Source: Luteipulveratus mongoliensis
GTDB lineage: Bacteria; Actinomycetota; Actinomycetes; Actinomycetales; Dermatophilaceae
Direction: 5' to 3'
Assembly (NCBI RefSeq): GCF_001190945.1
Contig: NZ_CP011112.1
Location: forward strand, 1,488,001-1,552,000
DNA length: 64,000 nt
Positions 55,941-64,000 of this stretch are shown one piece after another. The translations under genes were made by a program, and so were the position numbers. The notes under the pieces are model-generated. The model ran no database searches and was not told the origin of the DNA. It worked only from the letters and a program-made list of their open reading frames with translations. Position 1 is the first letter of the stretch; each line of letters starts with the position of its first letter.

Positions 55941-55946
55941 AGCCTA
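55941..55946 (-). promoter_or_regulatory. -10 box (TAGGCT), leaderless start
   Basis: Minus-strand TAGGCT ends 7 bases before the GTG at 55933. Confidence 0.5.
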
Positions 55947-56128
55947 GCGGGCCTACGGGGCGTGTAGTACGTCGGCCGCAGCCTGGCACGCGCGTGACGG
56001 ATGTGCCGTGTGTCACCGCGCGCGGAACACGAGAAGTGGCTTCTGTCAAGGTTGTGACTGGTGGCTGTGGACCGGGCCATTAGGCCTCTGACCTGCACAA
56101 ACGATTCAAGACCCCTGTGAATCCGTGG

Positions 56129-56134
56129 TATTCT
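56129..56134 (+). promoter_or_regulatory. -10 box (TATTCT) upstream of carD
   Basis: TATTCT with 27 bases to the ATG; the GAAAGGGG element within this leader serves as ribosome site. A normal leadered promoter, unlike many neighbours. Confidence 0.55.
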
Positions 56135-56161
56135 GGGGGTCGCGAAAGGGGCAATTACCAT

Positions 56162-56644
56162 ATGGCTTTCAAGGTCGGCGAGACGGTCGTGTACCCGCAC
56201 CACGGGGCGGCCCTCATTGAAGAGATCAACGTTCGCAAGATCAAGGGAGAGGACAAGTCCTACCTCAAGCTGAAGGTCGCCCAGGGCGATCTCACCATCG
56301 AGGTCCCAGCCGAGAACTGTGATCTCGTGGGCGTGCGTGACGTCGTCGGCAAGGAGGGCCTGGACAAGGTCTTCCAGGTACTGCGTGCCGACCACACGGA
56401 GGAGCCGACCAACTGGTCCCGCCGTTACAAGGCCAACCTCGAGAAGCTCGCCTCCGGCGACGTGATCAAGGTTGCCGAAGTTGTCCGCGACCTGTGGCGT
56501 CGCGATCAGGACCGCGGCCTGTCCGCCGGCGAGAAGCGCATGCTGGCCAAGGCCCGTCAGATCCTCGTCTCCGAGCTCGCGCTCGCTGAGCACACCAACG
56601 AGGACAAGGCCGAGGCCACCCTCGATGAGGTCCTCGCTTCCTGA
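56162..56644 (+). CDS. carD: CarD-type RNA polymerase-binding transcription factor
   Basis: Essential actinobacterial regulator that binds the RNA polymerase beta subunit and stabilises open promoter complexes, notably at rRNA genes. 160 residues. N-terminal Tudor-like RNAP-interaction domain '[20 protein letters not shown]' and '[20 protein letters not shown]'; C-terminal helical domain with the DNA-contact '[20 protein letters not shown]', conserved Trp in 'LWRRD'. A 10-bp terminator hairpin follows. ispD is next, an order shared by many actinobacteria. Confidence 0.97.
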   Translation: MAFKVGETVVYPHHGAALIEEINVRKIKGEDKSYLKLKVAQGDLTIEVPAENCDLVGVRDVVGKEGLDKVFQVLRADHTEEPTNWSRRYKANLEKLASGDVIKVAEVVRDLWRRDQDRGLSAGEKRMLAKARQILVSELALAEHTNEDKAEATLDEVLAS

Positions 56645-56670
56645 CCTCGCAGTACCCAGAACACCGGAAA

Positions 56671-56694
56671 CGCCCGCGACTATGGTCGCGGGCG
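56671..56694 (+). terminator. Terminator hairpin after carD
   Basis: CGCCCGCGAC TATG GTCGCGGGCG, 10-bp perfect stem, 4-base loop, followed by TCTTCGTG. Confidence 0.8.
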
Positions 56695-56726
56695 TCTTCG
56701 TGTCCGCAGCACAACAGGAGGTGGCG

Positions 56727-57914
56727 GTGAGCGTGGTCGGTGTCGTCGTGGTGGCCGGTGGTCTCGGGACCCGGCTGGGAGCCGACCGGCCCAAGGCGCT
56801 GGTGGAGATCGCGGGCGAGCCGTTGGTCGTCCATGCCGTACGCCGGGCTGCCGCGGCAGCGGGCGTACGCCAGATCGTCGTGGTCGTCCCCGCCTCGCAC
56901 CGTGCCGAGTTCGCGGCGCTGCTGCCCGAGGGCGTGACGCTGGTCGAGGGTGGCGCCGAGCGCACCGACTCGGTCGCTGCCGGCCTGGCCGCTCTGGTGC
57001 CCGAGGTCGAGGTCGTCCTGGTGCACGATGCCGCGCGGGCGCTGGCGCCGACGGCGCTGTTCGATGCCGTGAGCGCAGCCGTGGCGGCCGGCTCGGACGC
57101 GGTGGTGCCGGGTCTGCCGGTCGTCGACACCGTCAAGCAGGTCGACGAGGCGGGTCAGGTGGTGGCGACGCCCGATCGCGCGACGTTGCGGGCGGTGCAG
57201 ACGCCGCAGGGGTTCAGCCGCTCAGCGCTGGCTCGTGCGCACGCGGACGGGCACCAGGCGACGGACGACGCGGCGCTCGTGGAGCGGCTCGGCGGGCGCG
57301 TGCACGTGATCGACGGTGACCATCTCGCCCTCAAGATCACCCATCCTGCCGACCTCGACGCAGCCGAGCGACTGGCTGCCCCGGCTTCCGGCGGCCCGGT
57401 CCTGATCGTGCTCGGCGGCCTGCCGGGCGTCGGCAAGACGACGCTCGCGCGGGCGCTCGCCAGGCGTACGCCCCTCACGCACCTTCGGGTCGATACCGTC
57501 GAGACGGGTCTGCGCCGCGTCGGAGCGACCGACGTGCCGGCGGCGGCGGGTTACGGCGTGGCCTATGCGATGGCCGGCGATCAGCTCGACCTCGGGCAGT
57601 CCGTGATCGCCGACACCGTCAACCCGCTCCCGGTCACGCGCGAGGCTTGGCGAGGGGTGGCCGACGAGCACGATGCGCGGGTCTTCGAGATCGAGCTCAT
57701 CTGCTCCGACACCGCCGTGCACGAGCGCCGGGTGACCGAGCGCGTACCCGACATCCCCGAGCACATCGATCCAACCTGGCAGCAGGTGCAGGACCGCGAC
57801 TACGCCGAGTGGCAGCCGGACCTGCGCCTCGACACCGCGTCGGCCACGCCCGAGGAGCTCGCGGCGACCGTGCTCGCCGCGCTGCGTCACGTGGGACGAT
57901 CGGGGCGTGACTGA
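56727..57914 (+). CDS. ispD: IspD fused to a P-loop ATPase/kinase domain
   Basis: A 395-residue fusion. Residues 1-225 are 2-C-methyl-D-erythritol 4-phosphate cytidylyltransferase (MEP isoprenoid pathway): '[20 protein letters not shown]', '[15 protein letters not shown]', '[16 protein letters not shown]' and '[19 protein letters not shown]'. Residues 228-395 are an extra P-loop domain: Walker A '[20 protein letters not shown]', '[17 protein letters not shown]' and '[20 protein letters not shown]', like small AAA/gluconate-kinase-type ATPases. Stand-alone IspD is ~225-235 residues, so the addition is unusual. GTG start with AGGAGG. ispF overlaps by 8 bases. Confidence 0.88.
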   Translation: MSVVGVVVVAGGLGTRLGADRPKALVEIAGEPLVVHAVRRAAAAAGVRQIVVVVPASHRAEFAALLPEGVTLVEGGAERTDSVAAGLAALVPEVEVVLVHDAARALAPTALFDAVSAAVAAGSDAVVPGLPVVDTVKQVDEAGQVVATPDRATLRAVQTPQGFSRSALARAHADGHQATDDAALVERLGGRVHVIDGDHLALKITHPADLDAAERLAAPASGGPVLIVLGGLPGVGKTTLARALARRTPLTHLRVDTVETGLRRVGATDVPAAAGYGVAYAMAGDQLDLGQSVIADTVNPLPVTREAWRGVADEHDARVFEIELICSDTAVHERRVTERVPDIPEHIDPTWQQVQDRDYAEWQPDLRLDTASATPEELAATVLAALRHVGRSGRD

Positions 57915-58407
57915 CCTGCCGCGTACCGGGATCGGGGTCGACATCCACGGCTACGCCGATGACGACCGCGCTCTCCACCTCGCCGGGCTGGTGTGGCCGG
58001 GCGAGCGCGGCATCGAGGGTCACTCCGACGGTGACGTCGTGGCGCACGCGATCTGCGATGCGCTCTTTTCTGCCGCCGGCCTCGGCGACCTCGGTCAGCA
58101 CTTCGGCACAGGTCGACCCGAGATGGCTGGCGCACGTGGCGTCGACATGCTGGCCGAAGCCCGAAAGATCCTGCAGGACAACGGGTTTCGTATCGGCAAC
58201 GTTGCGGTTCAGGTCATCGGCAACCGGCCGAAGCTCGGCCTGCGACGCGATGAGGCGCAGCTCGTCCTCGGTGACGCGCTGGGCGGCGTACCCGTCTCGT
58301 TGTCGGCCACGACCGCCGACGGCCTCGGGCTGACCGGTCGTGGTGAGGGCGTGGCCGCGGTCGCCACCGCCCTCGTCGTGGCTCACCCGGAGTCGTTCGT
58401 CGGCTGA
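57907..58407 (+). CDS. ispF: 2-C-methyl-D-erythritol 2,4-cyclodiphosphate synthase
   Basis: MEP-pathway enzyme, homotrimer with zinc. 166 residues. '[20 protein letters not shown]' supplies the Asp and His zinc ligands (usual DxHxF/R), then '[20 protein letters not shown]' and '[20 protein letters not shown]', ending '[20 protein letters not shown]'. All active-site segments are intact. GTG start lies in the ispD fusion's last codons, so the pair is coupled. Confidence 0.96.
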   Translation: MTDLPRTGIGVDIHGYADDDRALHLAGLVWPGERGIEGHSDGDVVAHAICDALFSAAGLGDLGQHFGTGRPEMAGARGVDMLAEARKILQDNGFRIGNVAVQVIGNRPKLGLRRDEAQLVLGDALGGVPVSLSATTADGLGLTGRGEGVAAVATALVVAHPESFVG

Positions 58408-58469
58408 CGGCCACGAAGCCGACAGGCGTGCGCCACGGTGACGTCACCCGGTGTCGCCACGGTCAGCAC

Positions 58470-59321
58470 ATGACTCTCCTGACCCGACGCCGCCCCGTCC
58501 TGCTCACCGTCGCCCTCACGGCCACGGCTCTCGCCTCGGCAGCCCAGGCTCCGGCGCACGCCGATGCCAACGCGACCCCGTCGTACGAGGTGAAGCTCAA
58601 CCTGGGTACGAGCGCCCTCACTTCCGGGGCGCCGTCGGCGGCCGTGCGGTCGGCTTTCGGACTGAGCAGCACCAGGACGAAGCGGTCGTACGAGTACTTC
58701 GACACCTCGGGTCTGGCGCTGGACCAGCAGGGCTGGAGCGTGCGGCTGCGGCACAAGGACGGCAAGGACTTCGAGGAGACCTTCAAGAAGCGGTACGCCG
58801 TCTCGGGCGGCAACATCGACGCCGCCCTGACGCAGGCGAACGGTGAGGGCTTCGACTCCTCCGACACCAACTACGACGCCGAGGTGGACTGGGGCTACAG
58901 CAAGCAGACGCTGAGCTTCAGCAACGAGAAGGGCCACTCCGACAGCGGCTACTCCGGCACCAGCATGCCGAGCGAGGCGACGGGCCGCGGCTGGTTGGTC
59001 GCTGAGATCCCCGGCAAACTCGACGACTGGGGCTCGGGCGGTTGGGGCGGCGACACCCTGTCGGCGTCACGTGCGCACGGCCCGGTCACCTCGACCGTCT
59101 GGAAGGGCACCTGGAAGGGCGTCGAGACCGAGGTCGAGGTGCTGCCGATCAAGAATGCGTCCGGCACCGGCACCGAGAACGTCGTGGAGCTGTCGTTCAA
59201 GACCGACGACTACAGCACCGCGTCCTCCCTGCGCGGCCAGGCCATCAGCACGAGCGACGCGCCGGGCTGGTTGCTGCACACCGACATCCTCAAGACCAAC
59301 CTGATCCTGAACCGCTACTGA
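58470..59321 (+). CDS. Secreted CYTH-like domain protein
   Basis: A 283-residue protein with a Sec signal peptide ('PVLLTVALTATALASAAQAP', cleavage near 'AHADA'). The mature sequence resembles a CYTH (triphosphate tunnel) domain: 'YEVKLNLGTSAL' (EIEKKL-like start), 'YEYFDTSGLALDQQGWSVRL' plus 'RHKDGKDFEETFKKRY', and C-terminal basic/acidic strand pairs. CYTH enzymes hydrolyse inorganic triphosphate or make cAMP and are normally cytoplasmic, so an exported one is unexpected. Possibly used on extracellular phosphate compounds; unproven. ATG at 58470. Confidence 0.65.
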   Translation: MTLLTRRRPVLLTVALTATALASAAQAPAHADANATPSYEVKLNLGTSALTSGAPSAAVRSAFGLSSTRTKRSYEYFDTSGLALDQQGWSVRLRHKDGKDFEETFKKRYAVSGGNIDAALTQANGEGFDSSDTNYDAEVDWGYSKQTLSFSNEKGHSDSGYSGTSMPSEATGRGWLVAEIPGKLDDWGSGGWGGDTLSASRAHGPVTSTVWKGTWKGVETEVEVLPIKNASGTGTENVVELSFKTDDYSTASSLRGQAISTSDAPGWLLHTDILKTNLILNRY

Positions 59322-59379
59322 CGGTCGGCGGACATCACGTCATGGCCTCCGCTGCCGCGAGCTCAGGTTGCCCTCGCCC

Positions 59380-60114
59380 TCACCAGGGTTGAATGCCCGA
59401 CTCGTCACGGAAGGTGCCGCTAGGCCCGCCGTCGGGCAGGGTCGCGAGCTCGAGGAAGATCGCGGCACCCTGCTCCGGCGTACGGAGCCCTTGGTGATTG
59501 TTGAGGTCGGTGGCGACGTAGCCGGGGCAGCCGACGTTGATCAGGATGTTGGTGTCGGCGAGCTCCTTGGCGTACTGGATGGTGATGGCGTTGAGGTAGG
59601 ACTTCGTCGGTGAGTACGCCGCGGAGATCGGTCCGACCGCGTCGGCCTGCGCGGTCTGAAGAGTGAGAGATCCGACCGTGCTCGAGACATTGACGATCCG
59701 CGGCGACGGTGCCTGCCGGAGCAAGGGCAGCAACGCGTTGGTCACCCTGATCACGCCGATCACGTTCGTGTCGACGACCGCGAGGACCTGATCTGCGCTC
59801 ACCATGGTCGGCTCCTGCGGCATCCCGCCGGTGATGGCAGCGTTGTTGACGAGGACGTCCAGGCCGCCATGCTCAGCCAGCTGGGTCGCCGCGGCGGCGA
59901 CGCTGGCATCGTCGGTCACATCGAGCGGTACGCCGAACACGTCGAGTCCTTCGGCGCGCAGCTTGGCGACCGCCTCCTCGCGCCGCCCCGCGTCGCGGGC
60001 GCCGATCCCGACCCTGAACCCGAGGCGGGCCAGGCCCGCGGCGATCTCGTACCCAATGCCCTTGTTGGCGCCGGTGACCAGTGCTGTCTTCGTGCTGTCA
60101 GTGCTGTTTGCCAT
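59380..60114 (-). CDS. Short-chain dehydrogenase/reductase
   Basis: A 244-residue classical SDR. Cofactor motif 'ALVTGANKGIGYEIAAGLAR' (TGxxxGIG), 'VLVNNAAITGG' (NNAG), catalytic Ser in 'PRIVNVSSTVGSL' and Tyr/Lys in 'AAYSPTKSYLNAITI' (YxxxK). The 'GARDAGRREEA' after the Rossmann fold favours NADP. Substrate unknown. Divergent from the LysR-type gene; an SDR-LysR pair usually means the regulator controls the dehydrogenase. Confidence 0.9.
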   Translation of the reverse strand: MANSTDSTKTALVTGANKGIGYEIAAGLARLGFRVGIGARDAGRREEAVAKLRAEGLDVFGVPLDVTDDASVAAAATQLAEHGGLDVLVNNAAITGGMPQEPTMVSADQVLAVVDTNVIGVIRVTNALLPLLRQAPSPRIVNVSSTVGSLTLQTAQADAVGPISAAYSPTKSYLNAITIQYAKELADTNILINVGCPGYVATDLNNHQGLRTPEQGAAIFLELATLPDGGPSGTFRDESGIQPW

Positions 60115-60205
60115 GTCTCGATGCTGTGCCCGTGCCGGTGGGCCGGTCCAAGACCGATCGGGTCGGGGTCGATACCGCCACGGTATGAAGCCAGCGGCAG
60201 CGGCA

Positions 60206-60211
60206 TAGGCT
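60206..60211 (+). promoter_or_regulatory. -10 box (TAGGCT) of lysR-type gene, leaderless
   Basis: TAGGCT ends 7 bases before the GTG at 60219. Confidence 0.5.
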
Positions 60212-60218
60212 TGACCGG

Positions 60219-61064
60219 GTGGAGACTCGCGAGCTGCGCTACTTCCTCGCCGCTGCCGAGGAGTTGCATATCGGGCGGGCCGCTGAACGACTCGGGATGG
60301 CCCAACCACCTCTGTCGCGGGCGATCGCCCAGCTGGAGCGGCGCCTCGGAGCCGCGCTGTTCATCCGTACGCCGCGCGGCGTCACCCTCACACATGCAGG
60401 CGAGACCCTGCTGCGCGAGGGTCGAGCGGCGCTCGCAGCAATCGAGGCGGCCGAGCGGCGTACCCGCCGCACGATCAAGGCCGCCAGTCGAGCGTCCGTC
60501 GTGCTGACCGCGAAGGCCGGTGCGTCGAGTGAGCTGATGGCCAAGCTGCTCGACGCCTACGCAGCCGAACCCGACGCCGCCGAGGTCGAGGTGCTGCTGA
60601 GCGCACCCGGGCACCAGGCGCCGATGTTGCGCGATGGACGCGCCGACGTGGCGATCCTGCACGGCCCGTTCGACGATCTGAGCGGGTTCGATGTGGACAC
60701 GCTGACGGTCGAGAAGCAGGTGCTGGTCCTGCCTGCCGGACATCCGTCGAGCGCCATGACGTCAATGACGGTTGAAGAGGCGGCCTCGATCCCCGATCTG
60801 CCGCTGCCGCGGTGGCCCAACATCGACGGAACATACCCGGACGGGCCCGGGCCCGAGCTCCGGGACCAGACGCAGATCCTGCAGCTCGTGCGTCTCGGCC
60901 GTGCGGCGATCATGCTTCCTGAGTCCGTTCGCTCGAGCTTGCGCGAGGGGTTAGCCGCCGTACCGATCTCGGACGCCCCGCAGGTCACGACGGTCATCGC
61001 TTGGCCGCCGCACAGCACCTCACCTGGTGTGGCCGGCCTGGTACGTACCGCGTCTCGACTCTGA
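60219..61064 (+). CDS. LysR-family transcriptional regulator
   Basis: A 281-residue regulator. N-terminal winged HTH 'LRYFLAAAEELHIGRAAERL', 'GMAQPPLSRAIAQLERRLGA' and 'LFIRTPRGVTLTHAG'. The effector domain begins about residue 90 ('ASVVLTAKAGASSELMAKLL'). GTG start fixed by -10 spacing. Divergent to the SDR gene (104-base gap), the probable target; inducer unknown. Confidence 0.9.
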   Translation: METRELRYFLAAAEELHIGRAAERLGMAQPPLSRAIAQLERRLGAALFIRTPRGVTLTHAGETLLREGRAALAAIEAAERRTRRTIKAASRASVVLTAKAGASSELMAKLLDAYAAEPDAAEVEVLLSAPGHQAPMLRDGRADVAILHGPFDDLSGFDVDTLTVEKQVLVLPAGHPSSAMTSMTVEEAASIPDLPLPRWPNIDGTYPDGPGPELRDQTQILQLVRLGRAAIMLPESVRSSLREGLAAVPISDAPQVTTVIAWPPHSTSPGVAGLVRTASRL

Positions 61065-61086
61065 GACGCCGCCCCGGGAGCTCCAT

Positions 61087-61157
61087 CGAGAGGCAATCCA
61101 AACGCTCGAGAGGCATACCCGCACGGTGTGCCTCTCGATGCGCAGGTGTGCCTCTCG
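61087..61157. promoter_or_regulatory. Four-copy CGAGAGGCA/TGCCTCTCG array, 20-bp phased
   Basis: CGAGAGGCA at 61087 and 61107, TGCCTCTCG at 61129 and 61149: two direct copies 20 bases apart, then two inverted copies 20 bases apart. Copies 2 and 3 make a 13-bp hairpin (CGAGAGGCATACC/GGTGTGCCTCTCG with one G-T) with loop CGCAC. It could be the lysR terminator, an operator cluster for the next gene, or both. Confidence 0.7.
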
Positions 61158-61216
61158 GCGGGTGAGCTCGGCGCATAGGCTCTGACGGCACGCTGTACGC
61201 CGACGAAGGAGTCTCC

Positions 61217-62302
61217 ATGTCCCAGACCGTCAAGGGTGTCATCGCTCGCGCCAAGGGCGCCCCGGTCGAGCTGGTCGACATCGTCGTCCCCGATCCCGGG
61301 CCGGGCGAGGCGGTCGTGAAGGTCGAGGCGTGCGGGGTGTGCCACACCGACCTGCACTACCGCGAGGGTGGCATCAACGACGAGTTCCCGTTCCTGCTGG
61401 GGCACGAGGCGGCTGGCACCGTCGAGGCGGTCGGTGAGGGCGTCACGGACGTCGAGCCCGGTGACTTCGTGATTCTCAACTGGCGGGCCGTCTGCGGGCA
61501 GTGCCGCGCGTGCGCCAAGGGCAAGCCCTGGTACTGCTTCAACACCGCCAACGCGACCCAGAAGATGACGCTGACCGATGGCACCGAGCTGTCGCCGGCG
61601 CTGGGCATCGGGGCGTTCGTCGAGAAGACCCTCGTCGCAGCCGGTCAGTGCACCAAGGTCGACCGCGAGGCCGAGGCTGCAGCGGTCGGACTGCTCGGTT
61701 GTGGCGTGATGGCCGGCTTCGGCGCGGCAGTCAACACCGGTGGCGTCGGTCGCGGCGACTCGGTCGCCGTGATCGGGTGTGGCGGCGTCGGCAATGCGGC
61801 CATCGCCGGAGCCTCAATCGCGGGCGCGACGCGGGTGATCGCGGTCGATGTCGATGACCGAAAGCTGGCGCACGCCAAGGACTTCGGAGCGACGCACACG
61901 ATCAACAGCAAGACCCAGGACGCGGTCGAGGAGATCCGAGCGCTGACGGACGGCTTCGGCGCAGACGTGGTCATCGAAGCAGTCGGGCGACCCGAGACCT
62001 ACGAACAGGCCTTCTACGCAAGGGATCTCGCGGGCACGGTGGTGCTGGTCGGCGTACCCACGCCTGACATGAAGATCGAGCTGCCGCTCATCGAGGTGTT
62101 CGGGCGAGGGGGCGCGCTCAAGTCCAGCTGGTACGGCGACTGCCTGCCCTCCCGTGACTTCCCGATGCTGGTCGACCTCTACCGGCAGGGCCGCTTCGAC
62201 CTCGATGCCTTCGTCACCGAGAAGATCGGGATCGGTGATGTCGAGGCGGCGTTCGACAAGATGCACGGCGGCGACGTGCTGCGCTCGGTGGTCGTGCTGT
62301 GA
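61217..62302 (+). CDS. mscR: S-(hydroxymethyl)mycothiol / mycothiol-dependent formaldehyde dehydrogenase
   Basis: A 361-residue zinc alcohol dehydrogenase that oxidises the formaldehyde-mycothiol adduct; MscR also reduces S-nitrosomycothiol. Zinc ligands: '[20 protein letters not shown]' and '[17 protein letters not shown]', structural Cys in '[18 protein letters not shown]'. Cofactor loop '[20 protein letters not shown]'. Mycothiol-enzyme features include '[19 protein letters not shown]'. An MBL gene overlaps downstream, the usual pair. ATG after GAAGGAG. The mshA and mshD genes in this window supply the thiol. Confidence 0.9.
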   Translation: MSQTVKGVIARAKGAPVELVDIVVPDPGPGEAVVKVEACGVCHTDLHYREGGINDEFPFLLGHEAAGTVEAVGEGVTDVEPGDFVILNWRAVCGQCRACAKGKPWYCFNTANATQKMTLTDGTELSPALGIGAFVEKTLVAAGQCTKVDREAEAAAVGLLGCGVMAGFGAAVNTGGVGRGDSVAVIGCGGVGNAAIAGASIAGATRVIAVDVDDRKLAHAKDFGATHTINSKTQDAVEEIRALTDGFGADVVIEAVGRPETYEQAFYARDLAGTVVLVGVPTPDMKIELPLIEVFGRGGALKSSWYGDCLPSRDFPMLVDLYRQGRFDLDAFVTEKIGIGDVEAAFDKMHGGDVLRSVVVL

Positions 62303-62946
62303 GCGTCATTGAGACAGGCGGGATCCGCGTCGAAAAGGTCGTGACCTCAGGGACATTCAGCCTCGACGGTGGCACCTGGGACGTCGACAACAACGTGTGG
62401 ATCATCGGCAACGACGATGAGTGCGTGGTCATCGATGCCGCACACCAGGGCGAGCCGATCCTCGACGCAGTGGGAGACCGGCGGCTGCTGGCCGTGCTCT
62501 GCACCCACGCGCACGATGACCACATCAGTGCGGTCGGTGAGGTCTACGACGCCACCCAGGCTCCGTCGTACCTCCACCCTGCGGATCGCGAGCTGTGGGA
62601 CCGGGTCTACGACGAGGTCGGTCCGGATCGCGAGCTCGCCGATGGCGACCGCATCGACGTCGCGGGCGTGACGCTCGAGGTGCTCCACACGCCGGGCCAC
62701 GCGCCTGGTGCGTGCTGCTTCTACGCTCCGACGCTCGGCGTGGTGCTCACCGGGGACACGCTCTTCCAGGGCGGGCCCGGTGCGACGGGCCGCTCATTCA
62801 GCGACTTCCCGACGATCATCGAGTCGATCAAGACCCGGCTGCTGACGCTGCCGCCTGAGACCGTGGTCCTCACCGGGCACGGCGACTCGACCACGATCGG
62901 CGACGAGGCCCCACACCTGCAGGAGTGGCTCGACCGCGGCCACTGA
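62299..62946 (+). CDS. MBL-fold hydrolase partner of mycothiol-dependent formaldehyde dehydrogenase
   Basis: A 215-residue metallo-beta-lactamase-fold protein. Metal motif '[19 protein letters not shown]' (THxHxDH), then '[15 protein letters not shown]' and '[20 protein letters not shown]' and '[18 protein letters not shown]'. Probably hydrolyses the S-formyl-mycothiol thioester made by the preceding enzyme, releasing formate; this is by analogy (Rv2260 type as I recall). GTG overlaps the mscR stop (GTGA). Confidence 0.9.
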   Translation: MSVIETGGIRVEKVVTSGTFSLDGGTWDVDNNVWIIGNDDECVVIDAAHQGEPILDAVGDRRLLAVLCTHAHDDHISAVGEVYDATQAPSYLHPADRELWDRVYDEVGPDRELADGDRIDVAGVTLEVLHTPGHAPGACCFYAPTLGVVLTGDTLFQGGPGATGRSFSDFPTIIESIKTRLLTLPPETVVLTGHGDSTTIGDEAPHLQEWLDRGH

Positions 62947-62952
62947 GCCGCG

Positions 62953-63405
62953 CTACTCGGCGTAGAACCAGCGGGTGACGGCCGAGCCGGCGAGGAGCCG
63001 TCGGGACCAGAGCAGCATGGCGCTCACCGCGGCCGTCGGCAGCAGATAGAGCGCGATCTGGCCGATGGCTTCGTGGGTGGCGATCGCCAGCACCAGGAAC
63101 ACCAGCACCGAGAAGGCGAACAGCATCCCGAAGACTCCGGCCGCGAACTTCGCGAACACCCACGCCGTCGGCCCGCCCCACCAGCCGCGCGCGAACCAGG
63201 CCGAGATCGCCACGAGCCAGAAGATCGTCCAGCCCAGATCGCCCTTGGAGCCTCGGTCCGTCGAGGACCAGAGTGCGACCCCGCACAGCGCCAGCCACAC
63301 GAGGGCCAGCAGCCCAAAGCCGAGATGCAGCTCGTACGGCCGTGGTTCCGACAGGCGTCGACGTCGCCTCGGAGGTCGCTCCCGCAGAGCTGCGAACTGC
63401 GTCAC
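62953..63405 (-). CDS. Four-helix membrane protein, unknown
   Basis: A 150-residue integral membrane protein: an Arg-rich cytoplasmic start ('RERPPRRRRRLSEPRPYEL') then four hydrophobic segments, e.g. 'GFGLLALVWLALCGVALWSS' and 'GMLFAFSVLVFLVLAIATHE'. No family recognised. GTG start with a TAGAGT box 6 bases upstream. Convergent with the MBL gene 6 bases away. Confidence 0.72.
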   Translation of the reverse strand: MTQFAALRERPPRRRRRLSEPRPYELHLGFGLLALVWLALCGVALWSSTDRGSKGDLGWTIFWLVAISAWFARGWWGGPTAWVFAKFAAGVFGMLFAFSVLVFLVLAIATHEAIGQIALYLLPTAAVSAMLLWSRRLLAGSAVTRWFYAE

Positions 63406-63411
63406 CCCGGG

Positions 63412-63417
63412 ACTCTA
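63412..63417 (-). promoter_or_regulatory. -10 box (TAGAGT), leaderless start
   Basis: Minus-strand TAGAGT ends 6 bases before the GTG at 63405. It is back to back with the rightward -10 at 63430. Confidence 0.5.
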
Positions 63418-63429
63418 ACCCCGGCGTCG

Positions 63430-63435
63430 TAGGGT
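63430..63435 (+). promoter_or_regulatory. -10 box (TAGGGT), leaderless start
   Basis: TAGGGT ends 6 bases before the GTG at 63442. Confidence 0.5.
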
Positions 63436-63441
63436 GCTGGT

Positions 63442-63720
63442 GTGCACCAGCTGAACGATCTCGACGTAGCCGCAACCCTCGCGCTGCTGCTGCCGGTCGC
63501 TCATCTGCTGCTTGGCGCCTCGCTGGCCGCGGGTACGGCCGTGCTGCTCGTCTCGCTGGCCATCGCCGCCCTGGCCGCGATATCGCCGGATGGGTCTCGT
63601 TCGATCGCCGTTGAGCGTCGCCGTCGTGCATGGCGCTCGTTGTTGGTCGCTCTACGCCGGCCCGACCTGCCCGGTCGACCACAGCCGCGCGCCCCTGGGT
63701 TCAGCCCGGCGGGCGCCTGA
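63442..63720 (+). CDS. DUF6412-type small membrane protein
   Basis: A 92-residue protein with two hydrophobic helices ('LALLLPVAHLLLGASLAAGT', 'VLLVSLAIAALAAISP') and an Arg-rich C-terminus ending 'LPGRPQPRAPGFSPAGA', the tail typical of the actinobacterial family that sits directly upstream of YidC-like genes. Function unknown, probably acting with that insertase paralogue. GTG start. Confidence 0.75.
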   Translation: MHQLNDLDVAATLALLLPVAHLLLGASLAAGTAVLLVSLAIAALAAISPDGSRSIAVERRRRAWRSLLVALRRPDLPGRPQPRAPGFSPAGA

Positions 63721-63782
63721 CCTCAGCCGGGCTCTCCCGCCTCCGAATTCCCTTTTCCTGCTTGACCTTTCGGAGGTTACTC

Positions 63783-64000
63783 ATGCTTGCTGTGCTCGAT
63801 CCCATCGTGGTCCTGTTTCGATCCGCACTCGAACCGCTCACTCATGTCATGCCTGCTGGGCTGGCCGTCGTTGCACTCACCGTCGTGATCCGGGCGGCCC
63901 TCCATCCATTGGTGCGGCACGCCTTTCGTGCGTCACGTGACGGGAGAGCGGGGTGTCTGCCGATCCTGGTGCAGATCCCGATCGTCTCGGCGGTCTATCG
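63783..64000 (+). CDS. YidC/Oxa1-like membrane insertase paralogue (3' end outside window)
   Basis: Only the first 72 codons are in the window. ATG follows CGGAGGTTACTC (ribosome site CGGAGG). The visible sequence 'MPAGLAVVALTVVIRAALHP' and 'CLPILVQIPIVSAVYR' matches the first helix and the start of the conserved cytoplasmic loop and second helix in short YidC/Oxa1 paralogues. These insert or fold membrane proteins. No lipobox is seen, unlike Firmicutes SpoIIIJ. Preceded by the DUF6412-type gene after 62 bases, the usual pairing. Confidence 0.8.
   Translation, partial: MLAVLDPIVVLFRSALEPLTHVMPAGLAVVALTVVIRAALHPLVRHAFRASRDGRAGCLPILVQIPIVSAVY

Overview
The window is chromosomal DNA of a high-GC Gram-positive actinobacterium. 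Coding sequence is mostly near 70% G+C with G/C-ending codons and frequent GTG/TTG starts. Many genes have a TAnnnT -10 box only 6-7 nt before the start codon (leaderless). Marker genes are actinobacterial: lsr2, carD, glnR-type regulator, mycothiol genes (mshA, mshD, mycothiol-dependent formaldehyde dehydrogenase), senX3-regX3, an HBHA-like protein and its XRE neighbour. Gene order around 38-55 kb (XRE, HBHA-like, DUF2516, mshA, YbjN, gpm, senX3, regX3) resembles the Mycobacterium tuberculosis Rv0474-Rv0491 stretch as I remember it, with extra genes inserted. The overall look suits Micrococcales (Dermacoccaceae/Intrasporangiaceae-like); the genus is inference. No rRNA, CRISPR array, prophage or insertion sequence was seen; one tRNA (Lys, UUU) is present.

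Layout: 0-2.1 kb, end of a sugar ABC transporter operon (two RbsC-type permeases, RbsD/FucU mutarotase, then a coupled ORF that breaks off). 2.1-3.5 kb, lower-GC patch with a SUKH/SMI1-like orphan and an APH-type kinase. 3.6-12.4 kb, lsr2, tRNA-Lys, zinc-ribbon protein, GT4 glycosyltransferase and small metabolic, acetyltransferase and regulator genes, plus a DUF222-HNH gene preceded by a cluster of DnaA-box-like 9-mers. 12.5-19.9 kb, Ski2-like helicase followed by the treY-treZ trehalose pathway. 20-29.8 kb, pstSCAB, mutT1-like Nudix/phosphatase, ppk and mshD. 29.9-38 kb, secreted 5'-nucleotidase, tandem GNAT, glnR-like regulator, MoaD-like protein, nitrobindin-like protein, LCP ligase, YgfZ. 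38-45.4 kb, XRE/HBHA pair, PRC-barrel protein, Tat-exported peptidase-like protein, asparaginase, dtd, and a two-gene unit of unknown function (restriction-endonuclease-like fold plus long coiled coil, and a partner). 45.5-55.3 kb, DUF2516, hydrolase, alcohol dehydrogenase, manA, methyltransferase, mshA, YbjN, gpm, phoU, senX3-regX3. 55.4-64 kb, lipoprotein, carD, an ispD fused to a P-loop ATPase/kinase, ispF, a secreted CYTH-like protein, SDR/LysR pair, mycothiol-dependent formaldehyde dehydrogenase with its MBL partner, and the start of a YidC-like gene.

Themes: (1) Phosphate: pstSCAB, ppk, mutT1, 5'-nucleotidase, phoU and senX3-regX3 share the window, and 11-bp-phased GTTCAYC PHO-box-like repeats lie before pstS, before the 5'-nucleotidase and between phoU and senX3. 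(2) Mycothiol: mshA and mshD make it, and the 61-63 kb pair uses it for formaldehyde removal. (3) Architecture: most convergent gene pairs are separated by long, near-perfect hairpins without a U-tract, two of which swallow the stop codons; a short interspersed repeat occurs three times, once in frame inside the helicase gene.
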